DNA of 64,000 bases from Qipengyuania soli (GTDB taxonomy: Bacteria > Pseudomonadota > Alphaproteobacteria > Sphingomonadales > Sphingomonadaceae). Positions 16,615 to 24,082 of this stretch are shown here, piece after piece. The notes under the pieces are model-generated. The model did no database searches, was not told the origin of the DNA, and saw only the letters and a program-made list of their open reading frames with translations. The stretch spans positions 1,612,001 to 1,676,000 of the forward strand of contig NZ_CP064654.1 in NCBI RefSeq assembly GCF_015529805.1. Direction: 5' to 3'. The translations under genes and the position numbers were made by a program. Position 1 is the first letter of the stretch. Each line of letters starts with the position of its first letter.

Positions 16615-17505
16615 CTAGCCGCGCAAACCGCGGCCGGTGCTGCCTCGCGAAAGCGAGTCTCCGGCCGACACGTTGAGGAAGGCATCACCCCCCTGCGCAG
16701 CACTCGACGGCCCCGAATCGCGGTAGATTCGCGCCTTAATTGCCTCGTCGCCCACCGGATCGAGCGGTTGTGGTTGCAAGTCGGCGAGTTCGGAATAGGT
16801 GGCATCGTCGCGAGCCGTGTCGCCGGTGAGGTCCCCTACCCGCTCCACCAGGAGCGGAAAGGCAGCCGGAGTGCGTGCCGGATCGAGCGCGGCGAGCATG
16901 ATGATACCATCGAGCACCATGGCACGCGGCAGCGTCACGCCGCGGCACATCACCGTGACCGGCGAGCGACCGATTCGGTCGAACAGGTAGACAATGATGT
17001 TGCCGGCGAACGGGAACAGATGGCCGGTGAAATCGAGCCCGGATCCGCTCATCTTCACTTCGACCAGCCCGCTGTCCGTGCGGCGGATTATGCCATAGTC
17101 GTGGAAGAGTTCTCCCGGCATCAGCAGCGAGGGGCGCGAAGTTCGCCAGAACCCTTCGTAGGCGCTTCCCCGCGCGGTCATGTCGCCTTCCACAGCCTCG
17201 CGGAACTCGCCAAGGATCGGCTCGGCTGGCGAGACACCGGGGACAGTCGGCATCTCGATCGAATAGCGCCGCGCCAAGTCCTCCGCTGGCAAATACCAGT
17301 CTGCGAGTCGGAAACCTTCTGCATGATCGGCGAGCAGGTGGCTGAGGCGCGCCAAGTTGTGTTCGCTGGGGTGCACCGTTCCTGCCAGCCAGCGGCCCAC
17401 CAGCGACTTGTCGACACCCAGTTGGTGCGCGAGCTCGACACGGCTGAGCGATGCTGCCTTCAGCATCATATCCAGCTTGATGGGTAGGTCGCGTGCCGGG
17501 TCCAT
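16615..17505 (-). CDS. XRE-family helix-turn-helix transcriptional regulator
   Basis: A 296-residue regulator. The N-terminal XRE-type HTH (about residues 8-62) is clear: KLDMMLKAASLSRVELAHQLGVDKSLVGRWLAGTVHPS, then NLARLSHLLAD. The rest (about 70-230) is a large effector or dimer domain with a hydrophobic strand segment (FAGNIIVYLFDRIGRSPVTVMCRG) and no family I can name. The last 60 residues are low complexity. The start ATG at 17505 is the only good one. It is divergent from the lipoprotein gene at 17642 and the spacer holds a striking cluster of TGCA dyads, the likely operator. Confidence 0.83.
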   Translation of the reverse strand: MDPARDLPIKLDMMLKAASLSRVELAHQLGVDKSLVGRWLAGTVHPSEHNLARLSHLLADHAEGFRLADWYLPAEDLARRYSIEMPTVPGVSPAEPILGEFREAVEGDMTARGSAYEGFWRTSRPSLLMPGELFHDYGIIRRTDSGLVEVKMSGSGLDFTGHLFPFAGNIIVYLFDRIGRSPVTVMCRGVTLPRAMVLDGIIMLAALDPARTPAAFPLLVERVGDLTGDTARDDATYSELADLQPQPLDPVGDEAIKARIYRDSGPSSAAQGGDAFLNVSAGDSLSRGSTGRGLRG

Positions 17506-17534
17506 GTGCTTGGGTTACTCCTGCCGTCAGCGAT

Positions 17535-17569
17535 TGCAATTGGTTGCATTGCACGGTGCATCGCGATGC
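17535..17569. promoter_or_regulatory. TGCA dyad cluster, candidate operator of the XRE regulator
   Basis: Within 35 bases are TGCAA-N4-TTGCA (17535-17548), TGCA-N3-TGCA (17550-17560) and the perfect palindrome GCATCGCGATGC (17558-17569). TGCA starts at 17535, 17545, 17550 and 17557. It lies between two divergent genes, one of them a DNA-binding regulator. The dyads are seen directly; the binding is inference. Confidence 0.5.
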
Positions 17570-17641
17570 GGCTGCGCTCGCCCCGGCAATCGGGCCAACT
17601 TCCCCGACGGATCGCGTAATCGTCACCAAGGGAATTTCATT

Positions 17642-18235
17642 ATGCGCAAGTCACACATGATCCTTGCCCTCGCCGCCATGGCCACCGTAACCGGTGGTTG
17701 CTCGACGCGGCCGCGCAATTTCGCCGCCTCGGTCGGAACTCCGGTTGCCGATCGCATGGCATTCGAGAGCGACTATCGCACATGCCAGCAACTGGTCGCG
17801 GCAGGACACAAGTCGAACTTCAAGGGAGCTGCGGCAACTGCCCTTACCACGGGCGTCAGTACGGTCGGCACGGGTGCCGCGATTGCCGGCCTCGGCATGG
17901 GAGGGGTGAACATCGGCACGGGCGCGGTCTCTGCCAGCTTTGCTGCCGTACCCGTCATCGGCGTGCTGGCCGGTTTCGGAATGTCTCGGGCCATCCGCGG
18001 GGGACGTGAACGCAAGTTCAAGCGCGTGATGGGCGATTGCCTGGCCGAATACGGCTATTCGGTCGACAGCTGGGTGAAGCTGGACCGCAAGACCGACGCG
18101 GTTGCCGAAGCTGGCTCACGCGTTGCGTTGCGCCCCGCGCCCGAACCTGCACCGGTCGACGCCGTTGAAGTCGCCGTGGCGGAAGCTGCGGGCGAGCCGG
18201 TCGAGGTCGCGAGCCTCGCTCCGCAGCCGGACTGA
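17642..18235 (+). CDS. Lipoprotein with central Gly/Ala-rich hydrophobic region
   Basis: A 197-residue lipoprotein with a signal peptide ending VTGGC (lipid Cys20). After a polar segment with a cysteine (YRTCQQLVAAG) comes a long Gly/Ala/Val-rich stretch (about 60-115) that looks like glycine-zipper helices inserted in or lying on a membrane, then a basic segment (RGGRERKFKRVMGDCLAEYGY) with a second cysteine, and an acidic, proline-rich tail. Glycine-zipper lipoproteins of this build are common in the outer membrane of alphaproteobacteria; function unknown. The ATG at 17642 follows AAGGGA. Divergent from the XRE regulator; convergent with nspC (three-base gap). Confidence 0.78.
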   Translation: MRKSHMILALAAMATVTGGCSTRPRNFAASVGTPVADRMAFESDYRTCQQLVAAGHKSNFKGAAATALTTGVSTVGTGAAIAGLGMGGVNIGTGAVSASFAAVPVIGVLAGFGMSRAIRGGRERKFKRVMGDCLAEYGYSVDSWVKLDRKTDAVAEAGSRVALRPAPEPAPVDAVEVAVAEAAGEPVEVASLAPQPD

Positions 18236-18238
18236 GCG

Positions 18239-19417
18239 TCAGCTCAGCCGGTCGCGGAAGGTCTCGTAGCCGAACTCCTTCACCAGCTCGAGCTGGTCGG
18301 TGTCGCTGTCCCAGAGGTAGATCGAAGGCAGCTGCACACCGTTGAAGGTGTTGGTCTTGACCATCGAGTAATGGGCCTGGTCGAGGAAGGCGAAACGGTT
18401 GCCGACCTCGGCCCCGCCCGGAATGCGATAGTCGCCGATGACATCGCCAGCGAGGCAGGAGGGGCCACCGATGCGGGTCGGGGTAACGTCAGGATCCTGC
18501 AACTCGCCAAGCATCGCCGGGCGGTAAGGTGCCTCGATCACGTCGGGCATATGGCAGGTCGCAGACACGTCGGATACCGCCACCGGCAGGCCGTTCCACC
18601 CGGTATCGAGGATGGTGCCGACGAGGATGCCCGCGTCGAGCGCCACGGCTTCACCCGGTTCGAGGTAAATTTCCGCGCCGGTATCGTCCTTCGCGTCCTT
18701 GAGGAACTTGACAAGCTCCTCGCGCTGGTAGTCTGCTCGGGTGATGTGATGGCCGCCGCCCATGTTGATCCACTTGAGCTGACCGAACCAGGGTTCCAGC
18801 GCATCGAAGACCACGTCCCAGGTCGCCAGCAAGGGCTCGAAATCCTGTTCGCAGAGATTGTGGAAGTGAATGCCGTCGACCTGCGCCATGATTTCCGGCG
18901 TCAGCTGGTCGATCGGGAAACCGAGGCGACTGCCCGGGCTCGAGGGATCGTAGCGCGGGACTTCGCCCTGGGGGCTGAGCGGATTGACGCGCAGGCCGAT
19001 GTCGAAGTCCTGTCCGCTCGCGCGCGCATTCTCGAGGATCAGGGATGCGCGTTCGAGCTGGCCCGGCGAGTTGAAGATGACGTGGTCCGACAGGCGGCAA
19101 ACCTCGTCCAGTTCCTCCGGCTTGTAGGCAGCCGAATAGGTCGCGATCTCGCCGTCGTAGAACTCGCTGGCCAGCCGCGCTTCCCACAGGCCCGAGGTGC
19201 ACACACCATCGAGGTACTCGCCGATGATCGGCGCGGTCGACCACATGGAGAAGGCCTTCAATGCGGCAAGCACCTTGATGTCCGCCGCGTCGCGGATGTC
19301 GGCCAGCACCTGGCAGTTGGCGCGAAGCTTTGCAGCGTCCACCACGAAAGCGGGGCTGTTGACACGATTGAGGTCGAAGTGCGCGAAGGCGCCCGGGTCG
19401 CCGGCTCTGGTTTCCAT
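18239..19417 (-). CDS. nspC: Carboxynorspermidine/carboxyspermidine decarboxylase
   Basis: Fold-III PLP decarboxylase that removes the carboxyl group from carboxynorspermidine or carboxyspermidine, giving norspermidine or spermidine. The 392-residue protein has the family features: VLAALKAFSMW with the PLP lysine, CTSGLWEARLASE, HFHNLCEQ, the NMGGGHHITR glycine loop, YLEPGEAVALDAG and IGGPSCLAGD with the catalytic cysteine. It is the partner of the dehydrogenase at 24082, about 4.7 kb away on the same strand. The start at 19417 is compatible with family length. Confidence 0.94.
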   Translation of the reverse strand: METRAGDPGAFAHFDLNRVNSPAFVVDAAKLRANCQVLADIRDAADIKVLAALKAFSMWSTAPIIGEYLDGVCTSGLWEARLASEFYDGEIATYSAAYKPEELDEVCRLSDHVIFNSPGQLERASLILENARASGQDFDIGLRVNPLSPQGEVPRYDPSSPGSRLGFPIDQLTPEIMAQVDGIHFHNLCEQDFEPLLATWDVVFDALEPWFGQLKWINMGGGHHITRADYQREELVKFLKDAKDDTGAEIYLEPGEAVALDAGILVGTILDTGWNGLPVAVSDVSATCHMPDVIEAPYRPAMLGELQDPDVTPTRIGGPSCLAGDVIGDYRIPGGAEVGNRFAFLDQAHYSMVKTNTFNGVQLPSIYLWDSDTDQLELVKEFGYETFRDRLS

Positions 19418-19434
19418 GGCCGCCCCCTAGCCGC

Positions 19435-20430
19435 TCAGGCAGGCTTCGGCGAGACCCAGATTTGTTCGTTCCCGGATGCGCTGCGTACCGAATAGCTGAA
19501 CCCGGCATCGTCCCAGCCGACCTGGGCACCGCCGTGCGTGCCGTCGATCGCGATTGCCGCAATACCGCCGCCGAACTTGTAGCCCTTGTCGGTAATCCGC
19601 TTCAGCGCTGTCGCGGCGGCGATATCGGGCGGCATGCCCTGCCGCATCAACTCGACCGTGTGATAGGTCGGCAGGAAGCGCATCATCACGTCGCCATTGC
19701 CGGTCGCAACCGCTCCGCCCACGGCCTGGTCGCCATAGGCACCCGCGCCGGGGATCGGGGAATCGCCGACGCGTCCGGGGATCTTGAACTCGCGACCGTT
19801 GGTCGAGCAGCCGACGCACAGGTTTCCGGCCGCATCGACAGAGATTGACCCGACCGTGTCGTGTCCCGGCAAATGATCCTCGGCAAACGGCTCGGGCAGG
19901 AAGGCATCGGTGCGCTCGCCCTTGGCGGCCCACTTCTCCCATGCTTCCTGCGAGCGCAGATTGGTGAGCGAGGTCTCCTCGAACCCCATGCGCACGGCGA
20001 ATCGCGTCGCATCGTCGCCGACGATCAGCGAGTGCTGCGTTTCCTCCATAACCTTGCGCGCGACCGAGATCGCCTTCTTGACCCGCTTGAGGCAGCCGAC
20101 GCCGCCGAAATCGTGGCGCGGGCCCCAGAAGATCGTCGCATCGAGCGTGGTTTCACCGACCTCGTTGGGTACGCCGCCGTAGCCGACCCAATATTCGTCG
20201 GGCAGCAGCTCGACGTGGTTGATCGAGTGCTCGACCGCATCGATCGAGGAACCGCCAGCGGCGAGGACCGGCCACGCTGCCTCGTTGGCGCCGGGCCCGA
20301 AATCCCAGGTCGTGAGAACGAAGGGTCCGCGGACCTTGCCCGAGGCACGCGGCGCAGCGATCGAAGGGCTGGCTACAACCGATGCCGCGACAGCGGCTCC
20401 ACCAATAAAACCGCGTCTTGTCGTTGCCAT
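19435..20430 (-). CDS. Tat-exported N4-(beta-N-acetylglucosaminyl)-L-asparaginase / isoaspartyl peptidase family
   Basis: An N-terminal nucleophile hydrolase of the glycosylasparaginase/type-2 asparaginase family; 331 residues. The precursor cleaves itself before Thr192 (PGHDTVGSISVD), creating the catalytic threonine. GRVGDSPIPGAGAYGD and the later ATGNGDVMMRF also match. The first residues, ATTRRGFIGGAAVAAS, form a twin-arginine signal, so it works in the periplasm. The ATG at 20430 follows GGGGAAGGGA; an upstream in-frame start at 20517 would bury the Tat signal. It lies 17 bases upstream of nspC on the same strand. Confidence 0.9.
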   Translation of the reverse strand: MATTRRGFIGGAAVAASVVASPSIAAPRASGKVRGPFVLTTWDFGPGANEAAWPVLAAGGSSIDAVEHSINHVELLPDEYWVGYGGVPNEVGETTLDATIFWGPRHDFGGVGCLKRVKKAISVARKVMEETQHSLIVGDDATRFAVRMGFEETSLTNLRSQEAWEKWAAKGERTDAFLPEPFAEDHLPGHDTVGSISVDAAGNLCVGCSTNGREFKIPGRVGDSPIPGAGAYGDQAVGGAVATGNGDVMMRFLPTYHTVELMRQGMPPDIAAATALKRITDKGYKFGGGIAAIAIDGTHGGAQVGWDDAGFSYSVRSASGNEQIWVSPKPA

Positions 20431-20491
20431 GATTCTTCCCTTCCCCTCATGCATTCCCGTCCCCGAGGACCGGACCAGCGTTTTCTGACCG

Positions 20492-21175
20492 TCAGTTTCC
20501 TTGAGCCACCAGTGCATCGACCTGGCGTGAAATCGATCGGCGGACGGCGACGAGTTGCTCAGGCCCGATGTCCTGCCATTTCATTATCGATTTCGACACG
20601 CGCCTTCCGTTGGTGAAGGCGATGAGGTTCGAAATCAGCATCAGGGCGTCCAGCCGTTCGTCATCCCCCGGATCGGCAAAGCCGCGTGCCGCAGCGATCA
20701 GGCGCGCCGCCAATTCCGTGCCTGGCTGCCACAGGCTGTCGTAGAGGATCGCGAAGGCATCGCCCGGGGCGTTCATCTCGCGCGCAACGAACCCTGCCCA
20801 GATCGCGGCATCCTCGTTGGCGACAAGCGTATCGACCAGCGCGTCCATAAGCTGGCGCAGGCGAACAAGAGCAAGATCGGGATCAACCCTTTCACCGCTC
20901 CCCAATAGAGCGATTGCCGGACCCGAAGCCGATGCGGTTCCTGCTGCGAACCGCTCGACAATGGCCCGTGCACATTCGACGTAGAGCGCATCCTTGGACC
21001 CGAAGTGATAGTTCAGGGCTGGCTGGTTGACCCCGGCAGCGGCAGCGATCGTGCGCGTACTGGCCCCGTCAAGCCCGCTCTCACCGAAGGCCACGATTGC
21101 CGCATCAAGGATGGCACGCCGCGTGTCCGCACTCTTTGCATAGGCACCGCGGCTGGCAGGTTCGGTCTGAGCCAT
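20492..21175 (-). CDS. TetR/AcrR-family transcriptional regulator
   Basis: A 227-residue repressor. The DNA-binding domain reads TRRAILDAAIVAFGESGLDGASTRTIAAAAGVNQPALNYHFGSKDALY (about 20-70), with the recognition helix AGVNQPALNYHF typical of the CecR-type subgroup. The C-terminal ligand and dimer domain is helical. The start at ATG 21175 is chosen by domain position; a longer reading frame upstream is not supported. It follows the DUF2236 gene by 52 bases on the same strand, so it probably represses its own operon at the dyad near 22601. Confidence 0.92.
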   Translation of the reverse strand: MAQTEPASRGAYAKSADTRRAILDAAIVAFGESGLDGASTRTIAAAAGVNQPALNYHFGSKDALYVECARAIVERFAAGTASASGPAIALLGSGERVDPDLALVRLRQLMDALVDTLVANEDAAIWAGFVAREMNAPGDAFAILYDSLWQPGTELAARLIAAARGFADPGDDERLDALMLISNLIAFTNGRRVSKSIMKWQDIGPEQLVAVRRSISRQVDALVAQGN

Positions 21176-21227
21176 GTCCGCGGGATAGGCCAAGAGCGAG
21201 TTTAGCTCCAGAGGTCCCTCAAAGAAT

Positions 21228-22574
21228 TCAGACCGATGGTTTGTACTTGCTCGCGTCGGTGATGAAGTCGGCATGGCCGTAGGTCTTGAGCAGCCTGGCC
21301 AATTTGCCGACCAGGCGACGGTCCGCCCAATCTCGTGTGACCGGAATTGCATCAAGCAGTTTGAACCACCGGATCCGGCCATGGACGAAAGCCACTGCCG
21401 TCAGTGCGGCGAGCTTGTCGATCGCGCTCATGGTCACGCCCACGCTGGCGGCCAGCGCCCGGTCGCCGCCCATGAAATGTTCGATGAAGAACAGTTTGGA
21501 GAAGCCGCCCTCCATCCACCGCCTGACCCCGGCCATTGGACCTCGGCCCTGCGTCATTTCCGCCGCCATTGTTGCGCGCAGCAGGGCACCGCAGGTCTCC
21601 GGGTCGAATTCCGCGCGCAACGTCGCCTGGCGGGTAAGCCAAAGCTTCTCGATCCCTCGCGGTGTGTCGCTCAGCAGGTCTTCGGGCAGGCCGAGGAGGA
21701 AGCAACGGTAACGCGCCAGTTCAACCTTGGCGCGTTCTTCGGGTGTGAATGTCTCGCGCCCGCTGTCGAGCACTTCGCGTGCCATCAGATAGGTGCCGAT
21801 GAGGCCTGCGGGCATCTGGTCGACCTGCGGGATCGGTATGCCGAACACCGAGACGTCCCAATTGCCGCTACGCATGATGTTGGCCCGCACCATCGAGTGC
21901 ATCAGGCGAACCTTGGCCGCCGCCTTGAAGCCCGCGCCATCGCGCCGCAGGGCCCCGGGCATCAGCGTGGAGGTGAAGAAACTTCCTGTCTCGTATGCAC
22001 GGCGCGCGGCGGTGTTGTTCGACAGCGTACCGGTCAGCGCCATTGGAAGCGCACTGTATTTGTTCATGAAGGTCGCGATGAAAGCCCCGCGCAGCACAAA
22101 GGGTGTCAGGTGAACGTGGGCATTGCGCTCCTGCCGGGCACCTTGCTCCACCATCTCAATGTCGAGCCAATCGGGCTTTTCTTCCATTGCGCCGATGAAT
22201 GCGGACAGCTCTGCAGGTGCGTCCTCGACAGCCTCGAGCCCTTCGTCGCAAGCGAGGTCGAGCATGTCGACGAGACGACGGAACCCGAACTCGGGCATCA
22301 GCGCGGCATAGGCGTCGGCCGTCCGGTCACCCGTCATGGTGTAGGCCCTGATCGTCTCGAGGCAGTCTTCGTCCGCAAGCAGTTCCGCCCGGCGCGAGAG
22401 GAATCGCGGAGGCATTTCAACTTTGTCCGCCAGATCGGTGGAGAACCGCTCGGGCATGACGGCGAAGTCCACGTTGCCATAGATGCGCGGAATATCATCG
22501 CGCTGCGCCAGCACCTCGGCAGGCAGCGGATCGTTCTTGGGCGCAAAGTCGGAATCGAGTGCGAGCGTAGCCAT
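21228..22574 (-). CDS. DUF2236 oxygenase-like protein (MpaB / latex-clearing-protein family)
   Basis: A 448-residue protein of the DUF2236 family, which includes latex-clearing protein, a b-type heme oxygenase of polyisoprene, and fungal MpaB. The diagnostic centre KVRLMHSMVRANIM gives the expected heme-ligand histidine at 226 and Arg230, followed by NWDVSVFGIPIPQVDQMPAGLIGTYLM. No cleavable signal peptide is seen, unlike true secreted Lcp. The substrate is unknown. A strong AAAGGAG precedes the ATG. It begins an operon with the TetR gene and has a dyad across its promoter. Confidence 0.82.
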   Translation of the reverse strand: MATLALDSDFAPKNDPLPAEVLAQRDDIPRIYGNVDFAVMPERFSTDLADKVEMPPRFLSRRAELLADEDCLETIRAYTMTGDRTADAYAALMPEFGFRRLVDMLDLACDEGLEAVEDAPAELSAFIGAMEEKPDWLDIEMVEQGARQERNAHVHLTPFVLRGAFIATFMNKYSALPMALTGTLSNNTAARRAYETGSFFTSTLMPGALRRDGAGFKAAAKVRLMHSMVRANIMRSGNWDVSVFGIPIPQVDQMPAGLIGTYLMAREVLDSGRETFTPEERAKVELARYRCFLLGLPEDLLSDTPRGIEKLWLTRQATLRAEFDPETCGALLRATMAAEMTQGRGPMAGVRRWMEGGFSKLFFIEHFMGGDRALAASVGVTMSAIDKLAALTAVAFVHGRIRWFKLLDAIPVTRDWADRRLVGKLARLLKTYGHADFITDASKYKPSV

Positions 22575-22596
22575 GGCGGCTCCTTTCCCGACTCAA

Positions 22597-22622
22597 ATTA
22601 TATCACTTGATAAAATCGTCAA
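22597..22622 (-). promoter_or_regulatory. Extended -10 promoter with overlapping dyad before the DUF2236-tetR operon
   Basis: On the minus strand TGATATAAT is a perfect extended -10 (TATAAT at 22602-22597). TTGACG (22622-22617) lies upstream but only 14 bases away, too close for an ordinary -35. The dyad TATCA-N2-TGATA (22601-22612) overlaps the -10 by two bases and fills the spacer, a position suited to repression by the TetR protein of the same operon. Sequence seen; binding inferred. Confidence 0.62.
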
Positions 22623-22640
22623 GCGAGTGCTGCGAGCTCA

Positions 22641-23579
22641 CTACGGCAGAGAGAAACGAGCCAAGCGACCGCCGGGCACGTCGGTGACGTAGGCCTTGCC
22701 GTCCGCTCCGACCGCGAGGTCATGGCCAAGGCTCGCATCCACACCCGGCAAGCCAACATCGAAGGAGCGCTCGATCGCCCCGTCGGCGGCGTAGATGCGG
22801 ATGACAGCACCCTTGCGATCCGCTCCATCCCTTCCTTCGACCGCCAGGAGTCGACCGTTGCCAAGCGGCTTGATCGAATAGGTGTGGTTGCCGCCAGGGG
22901 AGACGCGGCTCTCGACCAGCTTCCCGTCGAAGGAGTAGATCTGGATGCGCCCGTTCTCGCGGTCGGCGACGTAGATGTGCCCGTCATCCACCGCGACCGC
23001 GTGGGCGATATTGAAGTCGCCCCAGTCCCTGATGAAGTGCCCCTCGCGGTCGAACTCGGCAATGCGGGTATTCACATAGCCATCGGCAACGAGCACATTG
23101 TCTCCCAGAAACGCCACGTCCGCGGGTCGGCCGAAGTGTGTCGCGTCCTGCTTGCTGACTCCGCGTTCGCCGATCACGAGCTCCTGCTGCCCGTCGTGGC
23201 TGAAACGGAATACCTGCTCGCGTCCGACATCTGTGATCCAGACCTTGTCATCGGCGTCGATGGAAATGCCATGGGGCATGACGAACAAACCCGCGCCCCA
23301 GCGAGCCAGAAGCTTTCCTTCGGGCGAGAACATGAAGACCGTCGGTTCGGCGATGGGTTCTGCGGGGAAGGGCTCCTCCCACACCCGCCCGGCGCGATGC
23401 AGGACGAAGATGTTTCCTTCCTTGTCGACATCGACCGCGCTGACCTCGCCGAACTTGGCATCGGCGGGTATCGTCGGCCAGCCGGCATCGACCGCCAGCT
23501 TGGGCACCTCCTCCTTGGGAGGAGCCTGGTTGCAGGCCGCGAGCGCACAAGCAATGACCCCGATTATCAAAGCCCGCAC
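22641..23579 (-). CDS. NHL-repeat lipoprotein, peptidyl-amidating-lyase-like
   Basis: A 312-residue lipoprotein (lipid Cys16 in ALAAC) with a six-bladed NHL beta-propeller. Repeats are visible as FGEVSAVDVDKEGNIFVLHRAGRV, FVMPHGISIDADDKVWITDVGREQVFRF, FGRPADVAFLGDNVLVADGYVNTRIAEF, IAHAVAVDDGHIYVADRENGRIQIYSF and LGHDLAVGADGKAYVTDV. This pattern is shared with the lyase domain of peptidylglycine amidating enzymes and with many bacterial propellers whose substrates are unknown. The GTG at 23579 follows GGAAG and places the signal peptide correctly; an earlier in-frame start would bury it. Confidence 0.82.
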   Translation of the reverse strand: MRALIIGVIACALAACNQAPPKEEVPKLAVDAGWPTIPADAKFGEVSAVDVDKEGNIFVLHRAGRVWEEPFPAEPIAEPTVFMFSPEGKLLARWGAGLFVMPHGISIDADDKVWITDVGREQVFRFSHDGQQELVIGERGVSKQDATHFGRPADVAFLGDNVLVADGYVNTRIAEFDREGHFIRDWGDFNIAHAVAVDDGHIYVADRENGRIQIYSFDGKLVESRVSPGGNHTYSIKPLGNGRLLAVEGRDGADRKGAVIRIYAADGAIERSFDVGLPGVDASLGHDLAVGADGKAYVTDVPGGRLARFSLP

Positions 23580-23656
23580 GGATATGCTTCCATAAGTCCG
23601 GTTACCGTCTTGCGCAGCTGAATGCAGTATCGGTTCACCAGCCCCTTGCCCTCCCG

Positions 23657-24082
23657 TCAATCGCGACACATGACTGCATCAGCCTTGCCTTTTCGCACGA
23701 TGGCATAGCATCCGAAGGGTACATTGCTTGGTGAACACTTGCCAGCGACCGTAATATCGCCGGCCTCTTCCGCATAGCAATAGCCCTCGCACTCATCGCT
23801 GTCGGAACAGCTCTTGCCTGCATCGCCGTACTGGATGACGCACATTTCGTGCTGAATCATCCCTTGCGGACTGGGTGTGCCGCCGCTTTCAATACACAGA
23901 GCTGCCTCCTCGTCGGACATACGGCCAGCATTTCCAACTGGCAGACGCGGGGGCGGATTAGGTCGCGTCTCCGCGACCTCCCCTGACTTGGTGACATCTG
24001 GCGCTTTCGACCCGAACTGGGGATCGCAAGCTGCCAATGCGAAGGCGACGGCGCAGAAAGTCAGCGTCCGTCGCATAGGCAT
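23657..24082 (-). CDS. Small cysteine-rich lipoprotein
   Basis: A 141-residue lipoprotein; the signal peptide ends ALAAC with Cys19 and Asp at +2, which in enterobacteria retains lipoproteins in the inner membrane. The mature part has eight further cysteines, three of them in CSDSDECEGYC, enough for four disulfides. That block resembles small EGF-like or eukaryotic-type disulfide modules, but no family is claimed. Its ATG overlaps the stop of the carboxynorspermidine dehydrogenase gene (TGATG), so its translation is coupled to that gene, although no metabolic link is obvious. Confidence 0.75.
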   Translation of the reverse strand: MPMRRTLTFCAVAFALAACDPQFGSKAPDVTKSGEVAETRPNPPPRLPVGNAGRMSDEEAALCIESGGTPSPQGMIQHEMCVIQYGDAGKSCSDSDECEGYCYAEEAGDITVAGKCSPSNVPFGCYAIVRKGKADAVMCRD

